In this document: positions 1 through 8,666 of the stretch, piece after piece
Layout: each line of letters begins with the position of its first letter
Numbering within the stretch: position 1 is the stretch's first letter
Source: Flavobacteriia bacterium
GTDB taxonomy: Bacteria; Bacteroidota; Bacteroidia; Flavobacteriales_D; Crocinitomicaceae
Direction of reading: 5' to 3'
Length of the DNA stretch: 64,000 nucleotides
NCBI GenBank assembly: GCA_009924735.1
Contig: RFQZ01000001.1
Span: forward strand, 124,001 to 188,000
Notes under the pieces: generated by a model
Told to the model about the DNA's origin: nothing
The model's input: the letters and a program-made list of their open reading frames with translations, nothing else
Database searches by the model: none
Position numbers and translations under genes: made by a program

Positions 1-997
1 GCATCCGCTGTTCTTCGACACGAAATCCACCCAAGGCGTCAATGCGCTCTATTGTCACTCCATGTTGTGTGCGGAGTCCGGTAAGCCAAAGTTCGTTCCA
101 TTGGTTGTCTGCACTCAAGGTTTCTTCTTCATACCAATCCTGTTGTTTTAGGTATTGGGCATTGTTTGATACATTCCACCGGCGTGTACGTTTTCCATCA
201 AAGGAATGGGCTCCAGGACCAAGCCCCAGGTAGGCTTTCCCTTTCCAATAATTGCCGTTATGAACGGCGCGTTTTTCGGGTTTTGCATAATTAGAAACCT
301 CGTAATGTTCAAATCCCCGAGTGCTCAATGCTTGCTCAACGAGGCGGTAATGTGCTACCTGTTGCTCGTCGTTGAGCTGAGGTTCCTTGCCCGTTTTCAC
401 GCGGTGATGCAATAAGGTTTGTGGTTCTTGCGTAAGCGCATAAGCCGAAACGTGCGCGATCGGGTAGGTATCAATCAGTGCCAACAGTTCTTCTAGATCC
501 GCCTCCGTTTGTTGGGGCACGCCAAAGATTAAATCAATCGAAACTGAAAAGGCATACTGTTGCAGTAGATCGAGTCCCTTTCTAGTGTCTGTTGCGCGGT
601 GGTTTCTGTTCATCCAGGTAAGGAGTTCATCATTCATGGTTTGCACCCCAATGCTTAGTCGATTAAACCCTAATCGCCACCAAGCGTCTAGGTTTTCCAG
701 GATCAAGTCTTCTGGATTAACTTCCAAGGTTATTTCAGCATCAGTCGATAAAGAAAATTGGGAACGAATGGCAAGGAGAAAATTTCCAATTTCGTCAGGG
801 GTTAAAAGACTCGGTGTACCCCCACCGAAATAGACACTTTCGATTGGGTCTTGGATTTCTTGCGCTCGGTTTTCAAGTTCCTCGATCATTTTTAACAACA
901 TTTCCCCTCTGTATCCTTGAAAGGTAGTGGAGAAATGAAAATCGCAATACGTACATTTTTTTCTACAAAACGGAATATGTATGTAAATCCCAGCCAA
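1..997 (-). CDS. hemW: HemW-type radical SAM heme chaperone, 3' end cut by window edge
   Basis: The gene runs off the left edge, so about 331 codons are visible out of roughly 370-380 usual for the family. Near the N-terminus it carries the radical SAM cluster motif CRKKCTYC (CxxxCxxC), followed by GGGTPS and further on by SIDLIFGVPQQT, all typical of HemW (formerly taken for oxygen-independent coproporphyrinogen oxidase). HemW is thought to insert heme into respiratory proteins. No ATG fits; the start is TTG at 997, giving MAGIYIHIPFC, the usual family N-terminus. An AAGGAG sequence lies 5 nt upstream, inside the last codons of the protease gene, whose stop is 2 nt before the TTG. This suggests translational coupling. 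Function assignment is strong from motifs. Confidence 0.93.
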   Translation of the reverse strand, partial: MAGIYIHIPFCRKKCTYCDFHFSTTFQGYRGEMLLKMIEELENRAQEIQDPIESVYFGGGTPSLLTPDEIGNFLLAIRSQFSLSTDAEITLEVNPEDLILENLDAWWRLGFNRLSIGVQTMNDELLTWMNRNHRATDTRKGLDLLQQYAFSVSIDLIFGVPQQTEADLEELLALIDTYPIAHVSAYALTQEPQTLLHHRVKTGKEPQLNDEQQVAHYRLVEQALSTRGFEHYEVSNYAKPEKRAVHNGNYWKGKAYLGLGPGAHSFDGKRTRRWNVSNNAQYLKQQDWYEEETLSADNQWNELWLTGLRTQHGVTIERIDALGGFRVEEQRM

Positions 998-999
998 GG

Positions 1000-3261
1000 C
1001 TACTCCTTAATAAACTTGCGCACCAATGTTAATTCATTGTTGACAGTCACCAAAACGGTATACATCCCCTTGGATAGAAAGGCTATGTTAACAGGCGTTT
1101 GAAGGGTGTTTTCCAGCGTTTGGGTCAAAACCGTTTTGCCCGACAAATCTAGGATGGAATAACGGGTGAGGTGAGCTTGCGCACTGAGAAATAAAATGTT
1201 TTGTGCAGGATTAGGAAATACATTTAAGGCAACCCTATTTAATTCATCCAAAGATATTTGATCTACGCAAAAAGGCAAGACCGCTTGGTTTCCAAAATCA
1301 GAACTGTCCGTTGAGATGCCTGTGAGGGAGTCGCCCAAATAACTGATTTCTACACTTCCACTGTTTTGACAGAAAGGAAGTCCATAAATACCGTCCCCAT
1401 AAGAATCGTTAATGATGTAGGAATAACAACCATAATCCAAACACCAGTTTACGCTGTTCAACCCAGCGGCATTGTCTTGGTAACCGTTTCCGGAATATAG
1501 CACGGTCCCTGAGGCATTTTGCAATTCCCAAGAAGTTTCTGAGCCGTAGCAATCAAGCGTAAGGTCCATTACAACGGTTTGGCCATTTATAACGACGACA
1601 AAATTACTGCTTTGGGTATTGTTTAAATTGTTTTCATCTGTGCCTGTATTTGGATTGGAAACAGAGGCGCTAAAGCTATGGTTTCCTCCTCCTAAGGAAG
1701 CGGGAGGAAGCGTTATGGTTGTGGATTGCCATTGTGCCAAAGAACCTGACCAGTTGTAAGTTAGGTTGTTCGCCCCATCGTAACCATAGTTAATGGTTAG
1801 TGAAGTCAACGTAACCGCTCCGCCATTTGAAATGGAGACGGTTGGCGTAACTTCAGCACTACAAAAGGTACCTGAAACCCCACCCACAGCAGATGCAATC
1901 GGATCCACTTGAATCGGTACACCGCCCGACGGATCATAACCATTCACGAAGGTCGCATTGGATTGGTTTGGATCCAACCAGTATTTCAATTGGTTGGTGC
2001 TGTCGCTGCTTGCGGGGGTCCACGAATAGCTTATTTTACCGTATTCATCTGATAACACGGCTGCACCACAAGCTGAGGCTCCTCCATGCAATTGACCAAT
2101 TATTCTATGATTTTGATCAAATAAAGGAGACCCAGAAGAACCACCTTCGGTAACTCCTTGATCCCAACCGGTAACCCCCCAATGGGAATTGGCCGGGCAT
2201 CCACCAAAGGTGGTGGAAATTAAAGGGTCGTTTTCGAAGGATATTTTTTTAATGTCTCCGGCAGGGTGATGAATTCCTACGGCTGAGGTGGGAATGTTGC
2301 CAGAATTATCCCAACCGTTGAAATAGGGGGTAAAGGCTGTGGGAACGGTTCCGCCCTGCAATCCTCCTGTAATTTCTACCAAACAGAAATCAGATGGAGC
2401 GTTTCTCGAACGAAGTGCTGCCCCACTTAACGATTGAAAACTAGGCGAAGCAGCGGGGTTATTGCATCCAGCGCCTTGCCATTGAAAACGGAAAATCCAT
2501 GAAGCGGGATTACTGTAACAATGGTTTGCGGTAAGAACATAGGGTTTTCCATTGTTTAAGGTGTTGTTTATCAAGGAACCAGAGCAAAACCCATTACTGC
2601 CAGAAACAAGCATAACGACGCCGTTTCTTTCTTGAGCCCAAGGAGCGCCTTGCGGGCAGTTTACGTTAACATTGCAAGCGCCTGAGCTTCCAAAAGCTTT
2701 TTCTTGAAATTCTCGTGCCGTTCGGTATCCGTGGGTCACGTTATTTATTTGAATCGTTCCCTTTGGATGGTTTGCGGGCACATAGTATTCTACAATGACT
2801 TCTTCTCCGGGAACTAATTCAGTGCCCAGCTGTCCTTCATAGAGGTGTTCTTGGGTGAATTTTCCGAGAATAAATGTTTTATCAGGGTTGTATACGTACA
2901 ACTCATTTCCAGCTGGAATTTCTGTTTGGTTAAACGCCAAATTGATCGTTAAGGCATCAGGGCATTTAATGCGAACCATCCAAAGTTGGTCGCCGTTTTT
3001 TGCGTCAATCCAAATACCGTGAGTGTTTGAACTAATTTGTGTCGGGTGATTAAACCCAAAACGCCAGGGCTGTCCACCTTGTTCGTCTAAGATTAGATCC
3101 TCTTGTCTTAGCGCATTAACATCGGGTGTAGGGTAGTTAATCTGAGGGATTGTTTTCCAACCTTCCTTCGGAAAGTAATGACTGTTTCCGCCGTTTCCTT
3201 GTTGCGCATAGATTAATTGCACGGAAAGCAGGATGTTTAGGAATAAGAAGAGTCTTTTCAT
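1000..3261 (-). CDS. Secreted trypsin-like serine protease with T9SS type A sorting domain
   Basis: About 753 residues. It opens with a signal peptide (residues 1-20, ending IYAQ). A chymotrypsin-fold protease domain of the lysyl endopeptidase kind follows, with the triad visible as His247 (TANHC), Asp291 (SDFCL) and Ser376 (GGSSGSP). Many cysteines suggest disulfides. Around residues 450-560 there is a CARDB-like beta-sandwich segment. The last ~75 residues form a T9SS type A sorting domain (FPNPAQN, then SKGMYTVLV and RKFIKE at the end). It is expected to be exported by Sec and then released or anchored by T9SS, degrading external protein. The start is ATG at 3261; a GTG two codons upstream abuts the redoxin stop and is less likely. 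Substrate specificity is not readable. Confidence 0.9.
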   Translation of the reverse strand: MKRLFLFLNILLSVQLIYAQQGNGGNSHYFPKEGWKTIPQINYPTPDVNALRQEDLILDEQGGQPWRFGFNHPTQISSNTHGIWIDAKNGDQLWMVRIKCPDALTINLAFNQTEIPAGNELYVYNPDKTFILGKFTQEHLYEGQLGTELVPGEEVIVEYYVPANHPKGTIQINNVTHGYRTAREFQEKAFGSSGACNVNVNCPQGAPWAQERNGVVMLVSGSNGFCSGSLINNTLNNGKPYVLTANHCYSNPASWIFRFQWQGAGCNNPAASPSFQSLSGAALRSRNAPSDFCLVEITGGLQGGTVPTAFTPYFNGWDNSGNIPTSAVGIHHPAGDIKKISFENDPLISTTFGGCPANSHWGVTGWDQGVTEGGSSGSPLFDQNHRIIGQLHGGASACGAAVLSDEYGKISYSWTPASSDSTNQLKYWLDPNQSNATFVNGYDPSGGVPIQVDPIASAVGGVSGTFCSAEVTPTVSISNGGAVTLTSLTINYGYDGANNLTYNWSGSLAQWQSTTITLPPASLGGGNHSFSASVSNPNTGTDENNLNNTQSSNFVVVINGQTVVMDLTLDCYGSETSWELQNASGTVLYSGNGYQDNAAGLNSVNWCLDYGCYSYIINDSYGDGIYGLPFCQNSGSVEISYLGDSLTGISTDSSDFGNQAVLPFCVDQISLDELNRVALNVFPNPAQNILFLSAQAHLTRYSILDLSGKTVLTQTLENTLQTPVNIAFLSKGMYTVLVTVNNELTLVRKFIKE

Positions 3262-3267
3262 AATCAC

Positions 3268-3891
3268 TTAATTTTTAGGCGATGTGGTTACACGTTTAAT
3301 ACCGCAGCCTTTAGGTTCTGTGGCGTTGGGTTTAATTTTTTTACCTTGTCCTTGAGCTTTAATGGCATTAAACAAATACGGCTCATCGATTTTTCTTCCT
3401 TTATCCCAGGAATTATCAATGGATCCGGTATAAATTAGTTTAAAGGTTTGGTCGAAGAAGTACACATGCGGCGTCGTTCTTGCGCCAAAGGCATCCGCCA
3501 AGGCGGCTTTTTCATCCACTACATAAGGCATGGTATAGTTTTGTTCTTTTGCATGTTTAATCATTTCTTCATACGAATCCGCTTGTGCGCGTTTTCCTTC
3601 ATTGGAATTCACTAAAACGAACCCGATTTTATTAACTAAGGCTTCATTGTAGAGCGAGGCGTATTGTTTTTCCCACCCCGGAAAATCATCTGAACCTACA
3701 ACAAATGGACAAGAATTGCAGGAAAAAACAACAATAAGGCCTTTATCTTTTTTGAGGCTGCTTAAACTGCATAGGGTTCCGTCTACTGATTTCATTTCAA
3801 CGTCTTGCATGGGTGCAATTTCGTTTGTTTTTAGTTGACCCAAGGAAAAATGGTAAATCCCTAAGAAAAGAACAAGACACAATGATTTCAT
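3268..3891 (-). CDS. Exported thioredoxin-like (AhpC/TSA-Redoxin) protein
   Basis: About 207 residues with an N-terminal signal peptide (MKSLCLVLFLGIYHFSLGQ). The redoxin domain has one CxxC-like active site, SCNSCPF, after the strand GLIVVF, and the cis-proline segment RTTPHVYFF. This resembles the thioredoxin-family proteins with a CPF motif common in Bacteroidota; a periplasmic thiol-disulfide or peroxide role is likely but the substrate is unknown. The start is ATG at 3891; a TTG at 3918 would put extra residues before the signal peptide. The stop lies a few bases before the protease start, so the two exported proteins and hemW form one minus-strand unit. Confidence 0.82.
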   Translation of the reverse strand: MKSLCLVLFLGIYHFSLGQLKTNEIAPMQDVEMKSVDGTLCSLSSLKKDKGLIVVFSCNSCPFVVGSDDFPGWEKQYASLYNEALVNKIGFVLVNSNEGKRAQADSYEEMIKHAKEQNYTMPYVVDEKAALADAFGARTTPHVYFFDQTFKLIYTGSIDNSWDKGRKIDEPYLFNAIKAQGQGKKIKPNATEPKGCGIKRVTTSPKN

Positions 3892-3896
3892 AAGAT

Positions 3897-3904
3897 TAAA
3901 ACTA
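3897..3904 (-). promoter_or_regulatory. Possible -7 element before redoxin gene
   Basis: TAGTTTTA, one mismatch from TAnnTTTG, ends 5 nt before the ATG at 3891. No TTG at the expected -33 spacing. Weak on its own, but the spacing matches other genes in the window. Confidence 0.35.
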
Positions 3905-3972
3905 AGAATGTAATGCAAGAATATAAAAAAAATAAACCCTTTGCAATAAAACCATCAATGAACGGCAATGTT

Positions 3973-3980
3973 TATCTTTG
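3973..3980 (+). promoter_or_regulatory. -7 element of udk, close to the start codon
   Basis: TATCTTTG matches the Bacteroidota -7 consensus exactly and ends 4 nt before the ATG at 3985. Transcription would start at or next to the start codon, implying a leaderless or near-leaderless mRNA. No TTG at the usual -33 spacing was found. Confidence 0.55.
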
Positions 3981-3984
3981 TTTG

Positions 3985-4617
3985 ATGAAACCATTGGACA
4001 AGCCATTTGTCATCGGCATTTGTGGAGGCAGCGGCTCGGGTAAAACCACATTGTTGAGAAGAATAGCGGAGGATATCAATCATTTGAATCCCTCTATTTT
4101 CACCATGGATAACTATTATCATCCGATTGAAAAACAATCAAAAGATGCGATGGACATCGTTAATTTTGATTTGCCCACGGCATTAAATGAAGAAAAACTA
4201 ACCACTGACCTCACTGCGTTAATCCAAGGACGTCCCATCGAGGTTAAAGAGTATTTTTTTAATTCCCCACCTGATAAAAACGTATTGTTAACGATTCAAC
4301 CCAGCCGGGTAATCTTGGTGGAGGGATTGTTTTTGTTTCATTATGAGGAAGTTAGGAACCAGATTGATTTTTCCATTTTTGTTGACGTTGACCATCAGGT
4401 GCAATTGGACAGACGGATTTACCGTGACCAAGAGACGAGAGGGTATAAACGCAGCGACATCATATACCAATGGGAAAACCATGTCTTGCCATGCTATGAA
4501 AAATTCATTTCTCCCTACCAAGATATGGCAACGTATACTTTTAAAAACGACCATCGTTCAGAGGATGACTTTCAAATTGTAAAGAACCTTATTCGTCAAA
4601 AAATCCCATTTGTTTAA
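3985..4617 (+). CDS. udk: Uridine kinase
   Basis: About 210 residues, the normal length. It phosphorylates uridine and cytidine to UMP and CMP in pyrimidine salvage. The Walker A loop GGSGSGKTT is at residues 14-22, followed by the substrate region FTMDNYYHP and the Walker B-like VILVEGLFLFH. The lid segment carries RRIYRDQETRGY. The start is ATG at 3985 (MKPLDKPFVIGI); an in-frame ATG at 3913 would add 24 residues unlike the family and would lie upstream of the likely promoter. It is divergent from the redoxin gene and stands alone before ispG. Confidence 0.93.
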   Translation: MKPLDKPFVIGICGGSGSGKTTLLRRIAEDINHLNPSIFTMDNYYHPIEKQSKDAMDIVNFDLPTALNEEKLTTDLTALIQGRPIEVKEYFFNSPPDKNVLLTIQPSRVILVEGLFLFHYEEVRNQIDFSIFVDVDHQVQLDRRIYRDQETRGYKRSDIIYQWENHVLPCYEKFISPYQDMATYTFKNDHRSEDDFQIVKNLIRQKIPFV

Positions 4618-4646
4618 TTCGAATCATCCGAAAAACATGTTAAGAA

Positions 4647-4654
4647 TACATTTG
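4647..4654 (+). promoter_or_regulatory. -7 element of ispG
   Basis: TACATTTG, an exact TAnnTTTG match, lies 15 nt before the ATG at 4670, in the 52-bp gap after udk. Confidence 0.5.
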
Positions 4655-4669
4655 TTATAAAATTTAATC

Positions 4670-6580
4670 ATGGATTATTGCAATCAGTTATTTGTTAAAT
4701 CGCGGCTAAAAACCGAAAACGTACACATTGGCAACACCAACATTGGTGGCGACCACCCCATTCTTGTTCAATCTATGACAACGGCAGACACCATGAATAC
4801 GGAAGCGTCTGTTGCCGAGGCAATTCGCATGATCGACGCGGGTTGTGAATTGGTGCGCCTAACGGCCCCAAGTAAAAACGAGGCCGAGAACCTTTTTCAC
4901 ATAAAACAAGCTTTGGAAAAAGAGGGGTATTTTCAACCTTTGGTGGCGGACATACACTTTACACCCAATGCCGCCGAAATTGCCGCCAAGTATGTTGAGA
5001 AAATCAGGGTCAACCCAGGTAATTATGCGGATAAAAAAAAGTTTGACACCATTCATTATACGGATGAAACGTATTTAAGTGAATTAAAGCGAATTGAAGA
5101 AAAGTTCACGCCTTTGGTATTGATATGCAAAGAACACAACAGGGCCATGAGAATTGGCACCAATCACGGATCTTTGTCAGACAGAATTTTAAGTAGGTAT
5201 GGAGACACCGCGGAGGGAATGGTGGCTTCGGCGATGGAGTTTATTCAAATATGTGAAAAAAACCATTTTTTCAACTTGGTGATTTCAATGAAAGCCAGCA
5301 ACACGTTAATCATGGTTTATGCTTACAGATTGTTGGTTTCGGAATTAAAAAAAACAGGGAAGGTATATCCTTTACATTTAGGGGTAACAGAAGCCGGGGA
5401 CGGTGAAGACGGAAGGATTAAATCCGCTGTTGGAATTGGTGCCTTACTGACCGATGGAATTGGCGATACCATCCGGGTTTCTTTAACAGAAGCGCCTGAA
5501 ATGGAAATCCCTGTTGCCCAAAAACTGATTGCCATTGCCAATCAAACCAATGTGTATGCCTTTGACGCAACGAAACTTGAACTTAACCACAATCCTGTAG
5601 CCTATACCCGAAGGGAAACCCATGCAATTCAAAGAATAGGAGGAGGGCAAGTCCCCGTTGTGATAGCAGATTTGTCAAATAAAAAGGACATTATACCTGC
5701 CAACTTATTCGCTTTTGGTTATGTATACTCCACAAGTTTAGACAAATGGAACATATTGGAAACCGCCGCTGATTTCTTATATGTCGGAAACCAGACGCTT
5801 TCTTTTGCCTTACCAGGAACCTTACAAGTATTGGTGGACGGAAGTCTTTGGTTGGAACAGCATCAAAATGACCAGGGATTTTATCCCATTGTCCCGATAA
5901 ATGAACGCGCATCTTATCCTTTGGAACAGGTGGTTTTTTGCTTGGTAAAGGCAGAGGAATTCACAGAACAAATGCAACTAGGTAAAGCGGATGTACTCGT
6001 AATTCAAACTGATTTTGACAACAAGGTTCAGCTTTTTAGGTCGGTATTTGCAAAATTAGGACGGACATCACAAAATACACCTGTGGTTTTTCTTTTTGAC
6101 AGCGAGGCAGAAGACAGCGAAGCGTTTCAGTTACAAATTTCAATGGATGCCGGAGCGATGTTTGTGGACGGCTATGGGGATGGGATTTGGGTAACTGCCA
6201 AACACCAGCCGAACACCCTTGTAAACAGCACCATGTTTGGGGTTTTACAAGCAACGCGGCAACGCATTTCAAAAACAGAATACATTTCATGTCCCTCTTG
6301 CGGAAGAACCTTGTTTGATTTGCAAGAAACCACCGCAAAAATCCGGAACAAAACCAGCCACCTTAAAGGCCTAAAAATAGGCATTATGGGTTGCATCGTA
6401 AACGGCCCAGGAGAAATGGCAGATGCAGATTATGGCTATGTTGGAACGGGACCAGGTAAGATTAATTTATACAAGGAAAAAACCGTGGTCCGTAAAAACG
6501 TGGACGCCGAGGACGCCGTTGCCGCTTTAATCGATGTGATTAAAGAAAATGGAGATTGGATAGAACCAAAAGAGGATTAG
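4670..6580 (+). CDS. ispG: 4-hydroxy-3-methylbut-2-enyl diphosphate synthase, long two-domain form
   Basis: 636 residues. It catalyses the penultimate step of the MEP isoprenoid pathway, reducing methylerythritol cyclodiphosphate to HMBPP with a [4Fe-4S] cluster. The N-terminal TIM barrel begins with GDHPILVQSMTTADT. A large insert between barrel and cluster domain makes it much longer than the ~370-residue E. coli enzyme, as known for Bacteroidota, Chlamydiae and plants. Cluster ligands are Cys541 and Cys544 (CPSC) and Cys575 (IMGC), with Glu582 in NGPGE. ispD at 16 kb belongs to the same pathway, which here would also feed the carotenoid genes. Confidence 0.96.
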   Translation: MDYCNQLFVKSRLKTENVHIGNTNIGGDHPILVQSMTTADTMNTEASVAEAIRMIDAGCELVRLTAPSKNEAENLFHIKQALEKEGYFQPLVADIHFTPNAAEIAAKYVEKIRVNPGNYADKKKFDTIHYTDETYLSELKRIEEKFTPLVLICKEHNRAMRIGTNHGSLSDRILSRYGDTAEGMVASAMEFIQICEKNHFFNLVISMKASNTLIMVYAYRLLVSELKKTGKVYPLHLGVTEAGDGEDGRIKSAVGIGALLTDGIGDTIRVSLTEAPEMEIPVAQKLIAIANQTNVYAFDATKLELNHNPVAYTRRETHAIQRIGGGQVPVVIADLSNKKDIIPANLFAFGYVYSTSLDKWNILETAADFLYVGNQTLSFALPGTLQVLVDGSLWLEQHQNDQGFYPIVPINERASYPLEQVVFCLVKAEEFTEQMQLGKADVLVIQTDFDNKVQLFRSVFAKLGRTSQNTPVVFLFDSEAEDSEAFQLQISMDAGAMFVDGYGDGIWVTAKHQPNTLVNSTMFGVLQATRQRISKTEYISCPSCGRTLFDLQETTAKIRNKTSHLKGLKIGIMGCIVNGPGEMADADYGYVGTGPGKINLYKEKTVVRKNVDAEDAVAALIDVIKENGDWIEPKED

Positions 6581-6644
6581 GCTTTTAACAATCTTTCGTT
6601 GATTAATCCTCATGTACGATCAAACCTAAGCCAAAGCGAATCAC

Positions 6645-6652
6645 TACCTTCG
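6645..6652 (+). promoter_or_regulatory. -7 element of the ftsX operon
   Basis: TACCTTCG, one mismatch from TAnnTTTG, ends 4 nt before the ATG at 6657. Same tight spacing as udk and ispD. Confidence 0.45.
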
Positions 6653-6656
6653 TAAC

Positions 6657-7541
6657 ATGTCTGATTCAATAGAAAAATATACAAAAAGGGGGATTAGAAA
6701 CAGTTATGTGTCTACAATCGTTGGCATTTCATTGGTATTGTTCCTTATCGGATTGGTGTTAAGCGGATCCATTGCGTTAAATGCCATTCAAAAACAAGCA
6801 AAGGAAAGCATACAGGGAGACGTGTTTTTTAAGCCAGACATGAATGACACAGACATAAAGCAAATTGAGAAAAAAATCTCCCAATGGCCAATGTTCAATA
6901 AAGTGTGGTTTGTTTCAGCAGAAAGGGCAGTAGAAACGTTTACAGGGGATGGTTCTCAAGACATTCAGTCTATGTTTGAAGAAGAAAACCCCCTGCCGCC
7001 TTCGTTGTGTTTTTCTCCCAAAGCTGCTTTTGCCACCAAGAATGGGATGAATAAAATCAAAGTAAAATTATTAGCAACGTTCAAAGATGAAATCGACGAA
7101 GTTAGTTATGACCCAGCGTCGGTTGAAAACGTCAATTTAGGTTTCAGACAATTTGCTTTTGTGTTCCTTTCGATTGCCTTATTACTCATTATCATCGCGG
7201 TTGCTATGATAAACAATACGATACGAATGTCTCTGTATGCACGTCGTTTTACCATAAAAACCATGCATTTGGTTGGCGCAACTACGCGTTTTGTGCGCAA
7301 ACCTTTTTTGCGTCAAGCCATTGTAAACGGCATCGTGTCCGCTTGCATTGCCATGATTTTATTGATCACGGTGTTTTATGCCCTTAACAATACCCTCGAA
7401 ACCATTGAACTGACTTTTACCCTTACAAATTTATTGATCCTCATTTCTTCGTTGGTTGTCATGGGTGTTTTTATTACCTTCGTCTCCACTTGGATCGCTT
7501 TGAACAAGTATTTGAGAATGAAACTGGACAAATTATACTAA
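6657..7541 (+). CDS. ftsX: FtsX-like cell division permease
   Basis: 294 residues with the FtsX layout: a short cytoplasmic N-terminus, TM1 at about residues 19-42, an extracytoplasmic domain to about residue 165, then three more membrane helices near 168-190, 222-245 and 255-283. FtsX works with the ATPase FtsE to activate peptidoglycan hydrolases at the septum; ftsE is not in the window. The segment between TM2 and TM3 (TIKTMHLVGATTRFVRKPF) is characteristic of the family. It heads a tightly packed operon with DUF3098 (3-nt gap), uppP and truB, a gene order common in Bacteroidota. Confidence 0.9.
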   Translation: MSDSIEKYTKRGIRNSYVSTIVGISLVLFLIGLVLSGSIALNAIQKQAKESIQGDVFFKPDMNDTDIKQIEKKISQWPMFNKVWFVSAERAVETFTGDGSQDIQSMFEEENPLPPSLCFSPKAAFATKNGMNKIKVKLLATFKDEIDEVSYDPASVENVNLGFRQFAFVFLSIALLLIIIAVAMINNTIRMSLYARRFTIKTMHLVGATTRFVRKPFLRQAIVNGIVSACIAMILLITVFYALNNTLETIELTFTLTNLLILISSLVVMGVFITFVSTWIALNKYLRMKLDKLY

Positions 7542-7544
7542 GCT

Positions 7545-7850
7545 ATGAAACCCATTAATCACTTCGGATTTAACCCAAAAAATTATAGAATTCTTTTTAT
7601 TGGAATCGGATTAAATGTCTTAGGATTCGCTTTAATGATTGGAGGGGGTTCTGATGACCCTAACGTTTTTAACGGAAACGAACTCTTTAGCCCAATACGA
7701 ATTACCCTAGCGCCCCTATTTATCGTCGCGGGATATGTTTTCACCCTTGTCGCTGTTATGAAAAAGGACAAAACAGCGGTGACGCAGATAGAAAAAATCG
7801 TTGAGGAAGAAGCGCCCGTAAAGGAAGCAAAGAAAAAAAATCAAAAATAA
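7545..7850 (+). CDS. DUF3098 small membrane protein
   Basis: 101 residues with two predicted membrane helices (about 17-35 and 52-70) and a charged lysine- and glutamate-rich tail. The N-terminal FGFNPKNYRILFIGIGLN and the RITLAPLF segment match DUF3098, a Bacteroidota family whose genes usually lie between ftsX and uppP. The function is unknown. Its place suggests a role near cell division or lipid-carrier metabolism, but that is inference from neighbours only. Confidence 0.85.
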   Translation: MKPINHFGFNPKNYRILFIGIGLNVLGFALMIGGGSDDPNVFNGNELFSPIRITLAPLFIVAGYVFTLVAVMKKDKTAVTQIEKIVEEEAPVKEAKKKNQK

Positions 7851-7853
7851 GGA

Positions 7854-8666
7854 ATGTCCAGTGTTGAAGCCTTCATCCTTGCCCTTGTTGAAGGATTAAC
7901 CGAATTTTTACCGATTTCCAGTACCGCGCACATGATTTTTACCAGTGAGCTACTGGGCATAAAACAAGATGATTTCTTTAAGATGTTTACGGTTTCAATT
8001 CAATTTGGAGCCATTCTAGCTGTCGTAGTTACCTACTGGAAGCGCTTTTTCGATTTTAAAAACATCCGCTTTTATGCCGTCCTTTTTGTGGCCGTAATTC
8101 CTGCTTTGGTATTAGGTAAACTCTTCGACGATAAGATCGAAGCCATCTTGGAAAAACCCATTCCCATCGCGATGGTATTAATCCTTGGAGGTGTTTTTCT
8201 GTTGTTTATCGACAAGATTTTTAAAAACAACACATCCGATCAAATAAACAACATTTCTTATAAGAAGGCTTTGGCAATTGGGCTTTGGCAATGTCTTGCC
8301 ATGATGCCAGGAACCAGTCGCGCCGCCGCCTCAATCATTGGGGGGATGCAACAAGGGCTGAACCGTAAAACAGCCGCAGAATTCAGCTTTTTTCTTGCCG
8401 TTCCCACCATGCTCGCGGTAACTGCCTATTCTGTTTTTATTAAAACTTGGCATTTTCACGGAAATGAAATCAAAGGCTTCCAATTGATCATGGAAAACCA
8501 ACAAAACCTAATGGCGTTTGTGATAGGCAACGTGGTATCATTTCTTGTAGCCTTTTTCGCAATTAAATATTTTATTTCCTTGCTTCAGAAGTTCGGCTTT
8601 CGAATGTGGGGTTGGTACAGAATCATTGCTGGGTCCGTCTTAATGATCTATTTTTTCTTGTTATGA
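7854..8666 (+). CDS. uppP: Undecaprenyl-diphosphatase
   Basis: 270 residues, typical BacA/UppP length, with seven or eight hydrophobic helices. It dephosphorylates undecaprenyl diphosphate to recycle the lipid carrier for peptidoglycan and surface glycans. The two conserved motifs are present: EGLTEFLPISSTAHM near the N-terminus and PGTSRAAASIIGGM in the middle, followed by AAEFSFFLAVP. It starts 3 nt after DUF3098, and its TGA stop overlaps the truB ATG (ATGA). Confidence 0.97.
   Translation: MSSVEAFILALVEGLTEFLPISSTAHMIFTSELLGIKQDDFFKMFTVSIQFGAILAVVVTYWKRFFDFKNIRFYAVLFVAVIPALVLGKLFDDKIEAILEKPIPIAMVLILGGVFLLFIDKIFKNNTSDQINNISYKKALAIGLWQCLAMMPGTSRAAASIIGGMQQGLNRKTAAEFSFFLAVPTMLAVTAYSVFIKTWHFHGNEIKGFQLIMENQQNLMAFVIGNVVSFLVAFFAIKYFISLLQKFGFRMWGWYRIIAGSVLMIYFFLL

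Noticed and set aside
3913-3984. Longer N-terminus for uridine kinase
   Set aside because: The residues are unlike the family and lie upstream of a perfect -7 element.
6572-6611. Inverted repeat GAGGATTA/TAATCCTC across the ispG stop
   Set aside because: The loop is 24 nt and no T-run follows; not a convincing terminator.
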